Source: Streptomyces seoulensis (GTDB taxonomy: Bacteria; Actinomycetota; Actinomycetes; Streptomycetales; Streptomycetaceae). Taken from it: a stretch of DNA of 64,000 nt. The DNA is taken from assembly GCF_004328625.1 (NCBI RefSeq), contig NZ_CP032229.1:2294001-2358000 (forward strand). Direction: 5' to 3'. Position numbers and translations under genes: made by a program. The notes beneath the pieces were generated by a model. It saw nothing but the letters and a program-made list of their open reading frames with translations, ran no database searches and was not told the DNA's origin. Each line of letters opens with the position of its first letter. Position 1 is the first letter of the stretch. Shown in pieces: positions 9,531-17,529 of this stretch.

Positions 9531-10934
9531 TCAGCCCGAAGCCCGTAGCCGCGTCGTCACCCATGCCCCCACCAGCGCGACCGCCGCCATGGGCAGGAAG
9601 ACCGCCGCGAAGGCGGGGGTGCCGTCGCTGCCCAGGGCGGCGAAGGCCGCGCCCGCAGTGGCGAGGAGGACGACGTTGGAGAGGGCGTCGGAGATCTGGA
9701 GGGCGGCGGAGTTGGCGCCGGCCTCGGAGGGGGCGGAGAGCTTGAGCAGGAGGACGCTGGTGGAGGAGATCACCAGCCCCATCCCGAAGCAGCCGAACCC
9801 CCACGCGACGGCGACGGTCCACACCGGTACGGCGGGTACGAGCACCGTGGGCGCGACGGCGACGGCGGCCGCCACCAGCACCATCCCGAAGGTCATCAGC
9901 CGCTCCCGGTACGGCTCCATCCGGTCCCGCGACTGCACCCACGACGCCGCAGCCCACGTCAGCCCGCCCGCCGCCAGTGAGAACCCGGCGAGCGTCGGCG
10001 ACAGCCCCCGCTGGGTGACGAGCATCAGCGGTACGAAGGACTCCGCCGCGATGAACGACCCCGCCGACAGCCCGCGCAGCAGCACGACCGAGGGCAGCCC
10101 CCGCACCGCCCGGTACGTCCCCTTCGGCAGCAGCCGCAGCACGGCGGGCACCAGCAGGGCGGCGCCGAGGACGCCGGGCACCAGCGAGAGGGGCTTGAGA
10201 TCCTGCGCCGCGTACTGCACGAGGCCCGCGCCCAGCGAGACGGCGAGCGCCAGCCGGATACGGCGCCGGTCGAAGGCGGGGGTGCCGGCGGCGTGGTCCA
10301 CGGGTCCGGCCGCCCGGCGCCGGATCTGCGGGAGGGCGAGGCCCAGGGGCAGCAGTACGAGCAGCGGGATGCCGAGGAACACCCACCGCCAGCCGAGGTG
10401 CTCCGCGACGGCGCCGGAGGCGAGCGGTCCGACGATGGACGGCACGACCCACGCGGCGGCGAAGCCCGCCATGATCGCGGGCCGCAGCCGCTCGGGGTAG
10501 GCCCGGCCGACGACCACGTACACGGCGACGATCACCAGCCCGCCCCCGAACCCCTGCACCGCGCGCCCCAGGATGAACACCCACATCACCTGCGCGGTCC
10601 CGGACACCACCAGCCCGCCCGCGAACGCCCCGATCCCGGTGGCCAGCGCGGCCAGCGGCCCCCGCCGGTCCGCCCACTGCCCGGCGAGCACCATCCCGGT
10701 GAGGCTGGTCGTGAAGTACCCGGAGAACGCGAACGCGTACAGCGACACCCCGTCCAGCTCCCGCGCCGCGACCGGCATCACGGTCCCGATGGCCGTCGCC
10801 TCGAAGGCGATCAGCAGCACAACGGAAACGATCCCCACACTGAGCGCCCGATGCGCCCGCCCGAGCACCCCACCCAGGTCCTCCGGGCGGGCCGGGTCGA
10901 CGACAACACTGTCGGAAGAATCAAGCGCGGCCAT
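9531..10934 (-). CDS. Major facilitator superfamily transporter
   Basis: 467 residues with about 14 hydrophobic segments. The MFS loop 2-3 motif appears as GQWADRRGPLAAL (about residues 84-96) and the drug-exporter-like antiporter signature as ILGRAVQGFGGGLVIVAVY (about 119-137). This suggests proton-linked efflux; substrate unknown. It reads leftward with a 149-base gap before the helicase gene. No local regulator is adjacent. Confidence 0.85.
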   Translation of the reverse strand: MAALDSSDSVVVDPARPEDLGGVLGRAHRALSVGIVSVVLLIAFEATAIGTVMPVAARELDGVSLYAFAFSGYFTTSLTGMVLAGQWADRRGPLAALATGIGAFAGGLVVSGTAQVMWVFILGRAVQGFGGGLVIVAVYVVVGRAYPERLRPAIMAGFAAAWVVPSIVGPLASGAVAEHLGWRWVFLGIPLLVLLPLGLALPQIRRRAAGPVDHAAGTPAFDRRRIRLALAVSLGAGLVQYAAQDLKPLSLVPGVLGAALLVPAVLRLLPKGTYRAVRGLPSVVLLRGLSAGSFIAAESFVPLMLVTQRGLSPTLAGFSLAAGGLTWAAASWVQSRDRMEPYRERLMTFGMVLVAAAVAVAPTVLVPAVPVWTVAVAWGFGCFGMGLVISSTSVLLLKLSAPSEAGANSAALQISDALSNVVLLATAGAAFAALGSDGTPAFAAVFLPMAAVALVGAWVTTRLRASG

Positions 10935-11100
10935 AGGGGCCAGAGTAAGGCCCGTACCGGTGATTGACCCCTGTCCAAAGCCCCACCGCCCCTACGACCT
11001 TCGCCGTACGCCCCCACCCCCCTGTGAACACCGCATGGCAGTCACATTGCACCCCTTGCCCCCTTCCTCCACCCCGCCCTACGTTCGTTCCACAACACCC

Positions 11101-11175
11101 GGCCGTGTGCCCGAGTGGCTCAGGGACTCGCCTGCAAAGCGAGTTACGCGGGTTCGATTCCCGCCACGGCCTCCA
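11101..11175 (+). tRNA. tRNA-Cys (anticodon GCA), CCA encoded
   Basis: The acceptor arms GGCCGTG (11101-11107) and CACGGCC (11165-11171) pair perfectly. The anticodon stem-loop is CTCGC-CTGCAAA-GCGAG, giving anticodon GCA. The T arm contains GCGGG-TTCGATT-CCCGC. The discriminator is T followed by genomic CCA at 11173-11175. Confidence 0.97.
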
Positions 11176-11191
11176 GCGGTTCGAGCAGGCA

Positions 11192-11232
11192 AGCAAAAGG
11201 GGCGGCACCTCAAGGGTGCCGCCCCTTTGCTC
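11192..11232 (+). terminator. Terminator after tRNA-Cys
   Basis: AGCAAAAGGGGCGGCACC pairs with GGTGCCGCCCCTTTGCT across a 5-base loop with one bulged A, giving about 17 bp, 17 bases after the tRNA CCA. It may also serve the convergent SUKH-like gene, which ends at 11290. Confidence 0.85.
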
Positions 11233-11289
11233 GTTCATCGTCAGCATCACGGCACCGACGGACACAGGTGGGCTGGTGCGCGGCACCCC

Positions 11290-12396
11290 TCAGAGCCCCC
11301 CGCCCGCCTCCCCCCGCAGCAGCTCCGTCCAGTAGTGCCAAGGCCCCCCGGCAGACGCCCCCGTCGGGTCCAGTACCGCCAGTGTGTCGAGCATCGTCGC
11401 TGCCAGTTGGTCGTACGCGAGGGTCGTCAGTTCGCCGGAGAGGTGGGTGTCGATGGTGCGGTGGTGGTGGAGGAGCCAGAGGGTGTAGGCGAGGGTGGAG
11501 GCGTCGGTGTTGAGGGGGTGGAGGGTGGTGCCGGAGTGGGTGAGGATGGCGCCGGTCCGGCCGTCGAGGACGAGGGTGGTGTCGGGGGTCAGGGCGCCGA
11601 GGCGGATCAGGTGGTCGGGCTCGGAGTCGTCGGCGTAGTACTCGGTGAGCGTCGCCAGCAGCAGCTCCGTGTCGACCACCTCCTCCGGCAGCCCCGTCTC
11701 ACGCAGGAAGCGCCGCGTCGGCTCGTGGGTGAGCGTCGGCGGGAAGTCGGTCTCCTCGAAGCGGGCCACGCGCCCGTGCCCGAACTCCGCGTCCAGCAGC
11801 CGCCCCGGCATCTCCAGGGCCAGCCCGGCCGACCCCGGCGACGGGACCAGGGCGAGCGGGCGGATCAGCGCCGCCGCCTTCCAGTACGCCGGGACCGCGC
11901 CGTCCGTCCCCGCCTCGAACAGCGTCAGCAGCCGGCGGGACGCCTCACCGGCGACAGCCGGCCCGTACTGCCCCACGAGGGAGGCGAACCGGCCGCGCAG
12001 GCCCGCCAGTTCCTCGGTGACGGCGGCGAAGCGCAGCACGGTGGTGAGGGACGGTGCGAAGGGGCGCGCGCCGGTCGGGGCGGCGAGGTAGGCGGTGGTC
12101 AGCTCACCCGTCGCGCCGTCGAGCAGGATCGACTCGCGCTCCATCCCGGCCGGATTGAGCAACTCCCCGATGACCAGCCGGTCCCGCAGTTCGTCCGCCA
12201 GCCGGCACGGGCCCTCGGTCGCGTCGGCGAGCCTGCGCAGCCCGTGCGCGCGCAACGGGGCAAAGGTCAGCGGGCCGGTGTCCGGGGGCAGTCCGGGTCC
12301 GGCGAGCAGCCCGCGCGTCGGCGCGTGCGTGACCCAGCGGCCCAGCTCGGCCTCGGTCAGCGTGATCGCCGTGACCCCGGCATCGGTCATGCTCAT
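11290..12396 (-). CDS. SUKH-4-like protein with two tandem related halves
   Basis: 368 residues. The two halves resemble each other: THAPTRGLLAGPGLPPDTGP (about 23-42) matches THEPTRRFLRETGLPEEVVD (about 217-236), and ILLDGATGELTTAYL matches LVLDGRTGAILTHSG. The central LRFAAVTEELAGLRGRFASL segment and overall layout fit the SUKH-4 family, best known as immunity proteins against polymorphic nuclease or deaminase toxins. No toxin gene is adjacent, so immunity is only one option; SUKH proteins also have regulatory uses. The ATG at 12396 is preceded by GGGGGAG. It lies beside tRNA-Cys. Confidence 0.65.
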   Translation of the reverse strand: MSMTDAGVTAITLTEAELGRWVTHAPTRGLLAGPGLPPDTGPLTFAPLRAHGLRRLADATEGPCRLADELRDRLVIGELLNPAGMERESILLDGATGELTTAYLAAPTGARPFAPSLTTVLRFAAVTEELAGLRGRFASLVGQYGPAVAGEASRRLLTLFEAGTDGAVPAYWKAAALIRPLALVPSPGSAGLALEMPGRLLDAEFGHGRVARFEETDFPPTLTHEPTRRFLRETGLPEEVVDTELLLATLTEYYADDSEPDHLIRLGALTPDTTLVLDGRTGAILTHSGTTLHPLNTDASTLAYTLWLLHHHRTIDTHLSGELTTLAYDQLAATMLDTLAVLDPTGASAGGPWHYWTELLRGEAGGGL

Positions 12397-12457
12397 GGCT
12401 CGCTCCCCCGCGATCGGACTCGGTACGGCGGGCTCCGCGCGCGGCGGCCGTCCCCCG

Positions 12458-12541
12458 GCCCCGAGAACCCCAGGAGTCCAAGAACCCTTGAACCCCGAGA
12501 ACCCTTTAACCCCGAGAATCCTCGGACTCCAAGAACCCTAG
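12458..12541. repeat. Degenerate intergenic direct repeats (CCCCGAGAACCC type)
   Basis: Three copies of a CCCCGAGAACCC-like unit alternate with two copies of AGTCCAAGAACCCT / ACTCCAAGAACCCT between the SUKH-like gene and the molybdenum hydroxylase operon. The array is short, imperfect and without spacers of constant length. Its function is unknown. Confidence 0.6.
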
Positions 12542-12651
12542 ACCGCACCACTGACAACGCCCCGAGCCGGAAGACGCCCGGGGACCCGATCGCGTTGCCT
12601 CAGCGGAGCCGGTTCATCCGAACAGGCGACCTCAGCCGAACAAACACCAGC

Positions 12652-14958
12652 TCACCGCGCGTTGACCACGGCCGCCTGCGGCCGGATCGGCAGCCGGTTC
12701 ACCGGACGCCCGGTCGCCGCCCGGACCGCCGACGCGATCGCCGCCGGGGACGTCACCACCGGCACCGCGCTGACCGGCTTCGCGCCGAACGGCGCCACCA
12801 CGTCCCGCTCCTCGACCAGCTTCACGATCCGGATCTCCGGCGCGTCCAGCGCGGTCGGCAGCGCGTACCCGGTGAGGTCGGGATGGCGGATCAGCCCGCG
12901 CGGCGTACGGAGGTTCTCGGTGAGCGCGATGCCCACGCCCTGCGTGACCCCGCCCTCGATGCGCGCCACCAGCTGCGCGGGGTTGAGCACCCGGCCCACG
13001 TCCTGCGCGACCGCCAGCTCCACCACCCGTACCGAGCCCAGCTCCACGTCGACGTCGACCACCGCGCGGATCGCGCAGAAGGCGAGCCCGACGAACGCGT
13101 CACCCTGCCCGGCGCCGTCCAGCGGCTCGGTGGGGTGCGGGCGGCACTGGGCGGTGGCCCACAGTTCCTTGCCCTCCAGCGCCTCGGTGACGGTGGTGGA
13201 GAGCACCCCGTCGTACGAGGTGATCTTGCCGTCGGCGATCTGGAGCAGCTCGGTGGACATGCCGAACTGGTGGGCCAGCGGCTGGAGGAGCTGGGTGCGG
13301 ACCATCTTGGCCGCCCGCTCCACCGCCCCGCCGGAGACCCAGGTGTGGCGGCCCCGGCAGCCGGGACCGGCCGGGGGCTGGTCGGTGTCGACCGGGGCGA
13401 CGTGCACCTCGTCGATGCCGAGCGTCTCCTGCACGATCTGCCGGGCCAGCGTGGTGAACCCCTGCCCGGACTCCACGGCCGCGCAGATCACGGTGGCGAC
13501 GCCGTCGTGGACGCGCACGGTCGCGGTGGAGACCTCGTCGGTGCCCTCGGCGCCGAGCATGTGCACCATGCCGAGGCCGTAGCCGACGCCCCGGCGCACC
13601 GCGCCCGGCTCGCCCGCGCCCTCGGGGCCGCCGGGCAGCAGCCAGTCCTCCTCGGGGCCGTCCTTGGGCAGCGCCGGGAGCGGGAAGTCCCGTACGGCGG
13701 TGAGGAGTTCGGCGACCGGGGCCGGGCAGGTCACGGTCTGGCCGATGGGGAGCACGTCGCCGGTGGCCAGGACGTTGCGCAGCCGCACCTCGGCCGGGTC
13801 CAGGCCCAGCTTCTTGGCCAGCTTGTCCATCTGCGCCTCGTAGGCGGCGCACACCTGCATCGCGCCCTCGCCGCGCACATGGCCGGAGGGCGGGTTGTTG
13901 GTGCGTACGGCCCAGCCCTCGATGAAGGCGTTCGGCACGACATAGGGGCCGCACGCGAAGGAGACCGCGGCGGCCAGGGCGTCGGCGGAGGTGTCGGCGT
14001 AGGCGCCCGCGTCCAGCAGGATCTGCGCCTCGACCTTGACGAGTCTGCCCTCGGCGTCCGCGTGGTGGCGGTAGCGCAGCAGGGTGGGGTGGCGGTGGGC
14101 GTGGCCGAGGAAGGACTCCTCGCGGCTGGCGGTGAGCTTCACCGGGCAGCCGGTGCGCAGCGCGAGCAGGCCGAGCGGCAGCTGGAAGCCCTGGTCCTCG
14201 CGGTCGGCGGTGGCGCCGGGCACCCCGGTGACGACGATCTTCACCCGGTCGGCGGGCAGCCCGAAGCAGGCGGCGGCGGTGTTGCGGTCGCTGTGCGGGT
14301 CGGTGGAGGCGAGGTACAGCTCCACCCCGCCGTCCGGGCGCGGTACGGCGAGCCCGGCCTCGGCGCCGATGGGCGCGGGGTCCTGGCGGCCGATCCGGTA
14401 CAGGCCCTCCACGACGATCTCGCCGGCCGCCTCGGGGTCGCCGTGGCGCAGCGGGATGTGCCGGATCAGGTTGCCGTCCGGGTGCAGCGGCTCGGCCTCG
14501 AAGGCGCGCTCGGGGTCGGTGACCGGGTCCAGCGGCTCGTACTCGACGATGACGGCGGCGGCGGCCATCCGCGCGGTGTCGGGGTGGTCGGCGGCGACGG
14601 CGGCGATGGGCTCGCCGTGGTGGCGGACCACCTCGGAGGCGAACACCGGGCGGTCCGGGGTGCCCCGGCCGTGCCGGGAGGTGCCGGGCACGTCCTCGTG
14701 GGTGACGACGGCCCGTACGCCGGGCATGGCGCGCGCGTGCGTGGTGTCGATGGAGACGATGCGCGCGTGCGCGTGCGGGGAGCGCAGCACGGCGGCCCAC
14801 AGCAGGCCCTCGGCCCACAGATCGGCCGCGTACGGGAAGGTGCCCTCGGTCTTGGCGCGGGCGTCGGCGTGGGGCAGCGAGGCGCCCAGGCCGTGGGCCA
14901 GCGGCTCGGCCGCGGGGGCTTCCGCCGCCGTGGTCGCGGTGGCGGCTTCGTCGCTCAC
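12652..14958 (-). CDS. Xanthine dehydrogenase-family molybdopterin subunit with degenerate active site
   Basis: 768 residues with the layout of the large subunit of molybdenum hydroxylases: an N-terminal aldehyde oxidase a/b-hammerhead domain, then the Mo-cofactor domain. Conserved features remain (VESGQGFTTLARQ; LLALRTGCPVKL; TNNPPSGHVRGEGAMQ). However, the usual GGGFGGKE motif reads GATADRED (about 245-252), RGFG reads RGEG (about 361), and the C-terminal GVGE carrying the catalytic Glu reads PVSA (about 726-729) within GAKPVSAVPVVTSPAAI. It either acts by different chemistry or has lost hydroxylase activity. It starts with a GTG that overlaps the stop of the Fe-S gene by 4 bases, so the subunits are translationally coupled. 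Confidence 0.88.
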   Translation of the reverse strand: MSDEAATATTAAEAPAAEPLAHGLGASLPHADARAKTEGTFPYAADLWAEGLLWAAVLRSPHAHARIVSIDTTHARAMPGVRAVVTHEDVPGTSRHGRGTPDRPVFASEVVRHHGEPIAAVAADHPDTARMAAAAVIVEYEPLDPVTDPERAFEAEPLHPDGNLIRHIPLRHGDPEAAGEIVVEGLYRIGRQDPAPIGAEAGLAVPRPDGGVELYLASTDPHSDRNTAAACFGLPADRVKIVVTGVPGATADREDQGFQLPLGLLALRTGCPVKLTASREESFLGHAHRHPTLLRYRHHADAEGRLVKVEAQILLDAGAYADTSADALAAAVSFACGPYVVPNAFIEGWAVRTNNPPSGHVRGEGAMQVCAAYEAQMDKLAKKLGLDPAEVRLRNVLATGDVLPIGQTVTCPAPVAELLTAVRDFPLPALPKDGPEEDWLLPGGPEGAGEPGAVRRGVGYGLGMVHMLGAEGTDEVSTATVRVHDGVATVICAAVESGQGFTTLARQIVQETLGIDEVHVAPVDTDQPPAGPGCRGRHTWVSGGAVERAAKMVRTQLLQPLAHQFGMSTELLQIADGKITSYDGVLSTTVTEALEGKELWATAQCRPHPTEPLDGAGQGDAFVGLAFCAIRAVVDVDVELGSVRVVELAVAQDVGRVLNPAQLVARIEGGVTQGVGIALTENLRTPRGLIRHPDLTGYALPTALDAPEIRIVKLVEERDVVAPFGAKPVSAVPVVTSPAAIASAVRAATGRPVNRLPIRPQAAVVNAR

Positions 14959-16415
14959 GCCTGGCCTCCGTCCTGGCCGTGGTGCGGGTCGTGCGGGGCA
15001 CCGAACGCGCCGAAGGCGCCGGGTGCTTCGAACGCCGAGGGGTGTACGCCGCCGGAGCCGGGGCCCGCCTGGTGCGGGATGCGCCCGGCGGTGTCGTCCG
15101 GCTCGGCGTCGAGGCCGGCCTCACGCTCGGCGACGACGTCACGGACGGCGTCGAGCACGCCCCGGTAGCCGGAGCAGCGGCAGAGGTTGCCGCAGAGCGC
15201 CTGGCGGGTCTCCAGCTCGGTGGGGGCGGGGTTGCCCTCCAGCAGGTCGTGCAGGGTCATGGCGATGCCGGGTACGCAGAAGCCGCACTGCACGGCTCCG
15301 CACCGGGCCAGCGCCCGCTGGACGTCGGAGGGGCGGCCGCCGCTCGCCAGGCCCTCGACGGTACGGACCTCGCTGCCCGCGGCGGTGACCGCCGGGACCA
15401 GGCAGGAGGCCACGAGCCGGCCGTCGACCTGGACGTTGCACGCGCCGCACTCGCCCTGCGAGCAGCCGTCCTTGGCGCCCGCGAGACCGAGGCGCTCGCG
15501 CAGTACGTAGAGCAGCGACTCGCCGATCCAGGCGTCGGTGACGGGCCGGTCGGCGCCGTTGACGCGCAGCACGTAGGAGGCGAGGGGGTGTTCGTCCTGG
15601 GGCGGGGGTGGCGGTGCCTCGTCCCCAGTGGCCCCAGTGGTCTCGGCGTCCTCGTCGGCGCTGTCCGCCGCCTCGGCCGCGAGGGGCTCCTCCACGGCCT
15701 CGGGGGCCGCCTCGGCCTCCTCGGTCGCGTCCTCGCCCGACGGCCCCTCAGAGACGCCCTCAGGGGCCTCCACGGGGCTCTCGTCGGCCTCGGCGGGCTC
15801 GGCGGGCCCGTCAACCGGTTCGGCATCGGCGACGGGAGCGGCCTCCGCGTCAGAGGCGGTCTCCTGCTCGGCCGCCGCGGGCTCCTGCGGACCCCACGCC
15901 CCGCCGATCGTGTCCGTGACCCAGGGCGCGGCCGCGCCGCCGGGCAGGACGGGCGGGGCGGCGCCCCACTGCTCGGCCAGCGCGGAGGTGGTGAACTCGC
16001 CGGACTCGTCCGGCAGATCGCCCCCGGCGACCGGCACGGACCACTGCCCGGTGACGTCGTGACCGGACGCGGCGGCGCTCTCCCCGGGAGCCCAGTGCCC
16101 CTGCGACTCCGGCTGATAGGTGAACCGGTCGTCCCCGTGCGGCTGCTGGGCCGGGACGCTGTCCTGCGCGGGCCAGCCCTCCTGGGGCGCGCCCCACGCG
16201 TCCTCGCCCTCCGGCGGGGTCGTTATCCGGGGCGGCACGTAGCCGTGGCCCGGCGCGGCCAGCGGGCTGTCACCGGCCAGCAGGGCGTCGATGCCGCCCT
16301 CGGGGAGCTGGACGAAGGCGGTCGCGCCGTCGTCGTACTCGCCCTGGGGCAGCGGGTTCCAGCGGCCGCCGCCCCGGGACGTGTCGTCCTCGTGTCCGCG
16401 CTGGTCGTCGGTCAC
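14955..16415 (-). CDS. [2Fe-2S] subunit of molybdenum hydroxylase with long acidic N-terminal extension
   Basis: 486 residues; the normal family length is about 160. The last ~200 residues are a classical two-cluster CoxS-type subunit: plant-ferredoxin cysteines in GCSQGECGACNVQ plus ASCLVP, and the second cluster in CGAVQCGFCVPGI and CGNLCRCSGY. Ahead of it lie about 290 residues without a recognisable fold: first Gly/Pro/Trp/Gln-rich, then a strongly acidic Ala/Glu/Pro tract. The GTG at 16415 has GGGGAGGGC upstream, and its GTGA overlaps the stop of the FAD gene. The extension is real coding sequence: it has no stops and keeps reading-frame continuity with both neighbours. Confidence 0.88.
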   Translation of the reverse strand: MTDDQRGHEDDTSRGGGRWNPLPQGEYDDGATAFVQLPEGGIDALLAGDSPLAAPGHGYVPPRITTPPEGEDAWGAPQEGWPAQDSVPAQQPHGDDRFTYQPESQGHWAPGESAAASGHDVTGQWSVPVAGGDLPDESGEFTTSALAEQWGAAPPVLPGGAAAPWVTDTIGGAWGPQEPAAAEQETASDAEAAPVADAEPVDGPAEPAEADESPVEAPEGVSEGPSGEDATEEAEAAPEAVEEPLAAEAADSADEDAETTGATGDEAPPPPPQDEHPLASYVLRVNGADRPVTDAWIGESLLYVLRERLGLAGAKDGCSQGECGACNVQVDGRLVASCLVPAVTAAGSEVRTVEGLASGGRPSDVQRALARCGAVQCGFCVPGIAMTLHDLLEGNPAPTELETRQALCGNLCRCSGYRGVLDAVRDVVAEREAGLDAEPDDTAGRIPHQAGPGSGGVHPSAFEAPGAFGAFGAPHDPHHGQDGGQA

Positions 16416-17305
16416 GACAGCGCCCTCCCCAGTGCTCGTCGTGCCAGCGCGGCGACGGTGCGCCGCAGGTGCAGTACCGCGGGCGGCAGCGGGACGACCG
16501 TGCCGTCCGGCTCCGGCACCGGGTCGGGGATGCAGGCCGCGGCGACGTACTCGCCGAACGCCTGGAGGGCTTCGGGGACGAGGGCGCGGTCGTTGTCCCA
16601 GTCGATGAGCTGCGCGACCCACTGCTCGGCGTCCAGCGGGCGCAGCGGCATCGGCGCTATGGCACCGACCGCGCACCGCACTCCGCGCCGGGCGGGGTCG
16701 AGGACGAGGGCGACCGAGGCGACCGAGCGGCCGGGCCCGGTGCGTCCGGTGGCCTTGAGGAAGACCTGGGGGGCGTGCAGCAGCGGAACCCGGACGTAGC
16801 CGATGAGTTCGCCGCCGCGGAGCATCTCGACCCCGGCCAGCAGGTGCGAGACGGGGACCTCGCGGCGGGCGCCGTCAGGGCCGGCGACGATCAGCGTCGC
16901 CTCCAGCGCGGCCAGCACCGGCAGCGCGTCGCCGGTGGGCGCGGCGGAGGCGATGTTGCCGCCGAGGGTGCCCGCGTTGCGGATGTGCGGCGGTCCGGCG
17001 GCGCGCGCGGCGGCGGCGAGCGCCGGGATGAGCGCGGCGAAGTCGGGGCGGCCCATGCGGGCGTGGGTGAGGCCGGCGCCGAGGAGCGCGTGGCCGTCCT
17101 GGTACTGCCAGCCGCGGATCTCGCTGATCCGGCCGAGGCCGACCAGCGCGGCGGGCCTGAGCTGCCCGGAGTTGACGGCCGCCATGAGGTCGGTGCCGCC
17201 GGCGACGGGGACCGCGGCGGGCATGGCGGTCAGGGCCGCCACCGCCTCGTCCAGCGTCGTGGGCAGCGTGACGGCCTGTGCCGCCTGCGGTGCGTGCGTG
17301 GTCAA
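16412..17305 (-). CDS. FAD-binding subunit of molybdenum hydroxylase (CoxM-like)
   Basis: About 297 residues with the two FAD-binding motifs of the medium subunit: VAGGTDLMAAVNSGQ (about residue 36) and PPHIRNAGTLGGNIASAAPTGD (about 110). The C-terminal CO dehydrogenase flavoprotein domain follows. The proposed start is TTG at 17305 with GAAGGGG upstream; upstream in-frame sequence is low-complexity and basic. This is the promoter-proximal gene of a three-gene operon (FAD, Fe-S, Mo subunits) that would pass electrons from the Mo site through the Fe-S clusters to FAD. Confidence 0.85.
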   Translation of the reverse strand: MTTHAPQAAQAVTLPTTLDEAVAALTAMPAAVPVAGGTDLMAAVNSGQLRPAALVGLGRISEIRGWQYQDGHALLGAGLTHARMGRPDFAALIPALAAAARAAGPPHIRNAGTLGGNIASAAPTGDALPVLAALEATLIVAGPDGARREVPVSHLLAGVEMLRGGELIGYVRVPLLHAPQVFLKATGRTGPGRSVASVALVLDPARRGVRCAVGAIAPMPLRPLDAEQWVAQLIDWDNDRALVPEALQAFGEYVAAACIPDPVPEPDGTVVPLPPAVLHLRRTVAALARRALGRALS

Positions 17306-17529
17306 ACCGGCTGCCCCTTCCCGCTGCCCCACCTGGTCGCGCCTGTGCTGCCGTACGGTACGTGCTGACAGGGCGGACGTGGCAACTCTGGCACATCTTC
17401 GCAAGGCTCGGACGCGCGGGTCGGCCAAGGGGTGTTGACCCACTCCATCGGGCGGATGGTCCCGTTTACACCAGCATCTTCGGGTGGGTCCGAATGACCC
17501 TCTTCGGTGATTCCCGGGCGGTTCTCCCG

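Noticed and set aside
10573..15168. A 1531-codon open frame on the plus strand antisense to the Mo-hydroxylase operon and across tRNA-Cys
   Set aside because: It crosses a tRNA and several well-identified genes, is low-complexity and basic, and arises from GC-rich third-position bias.
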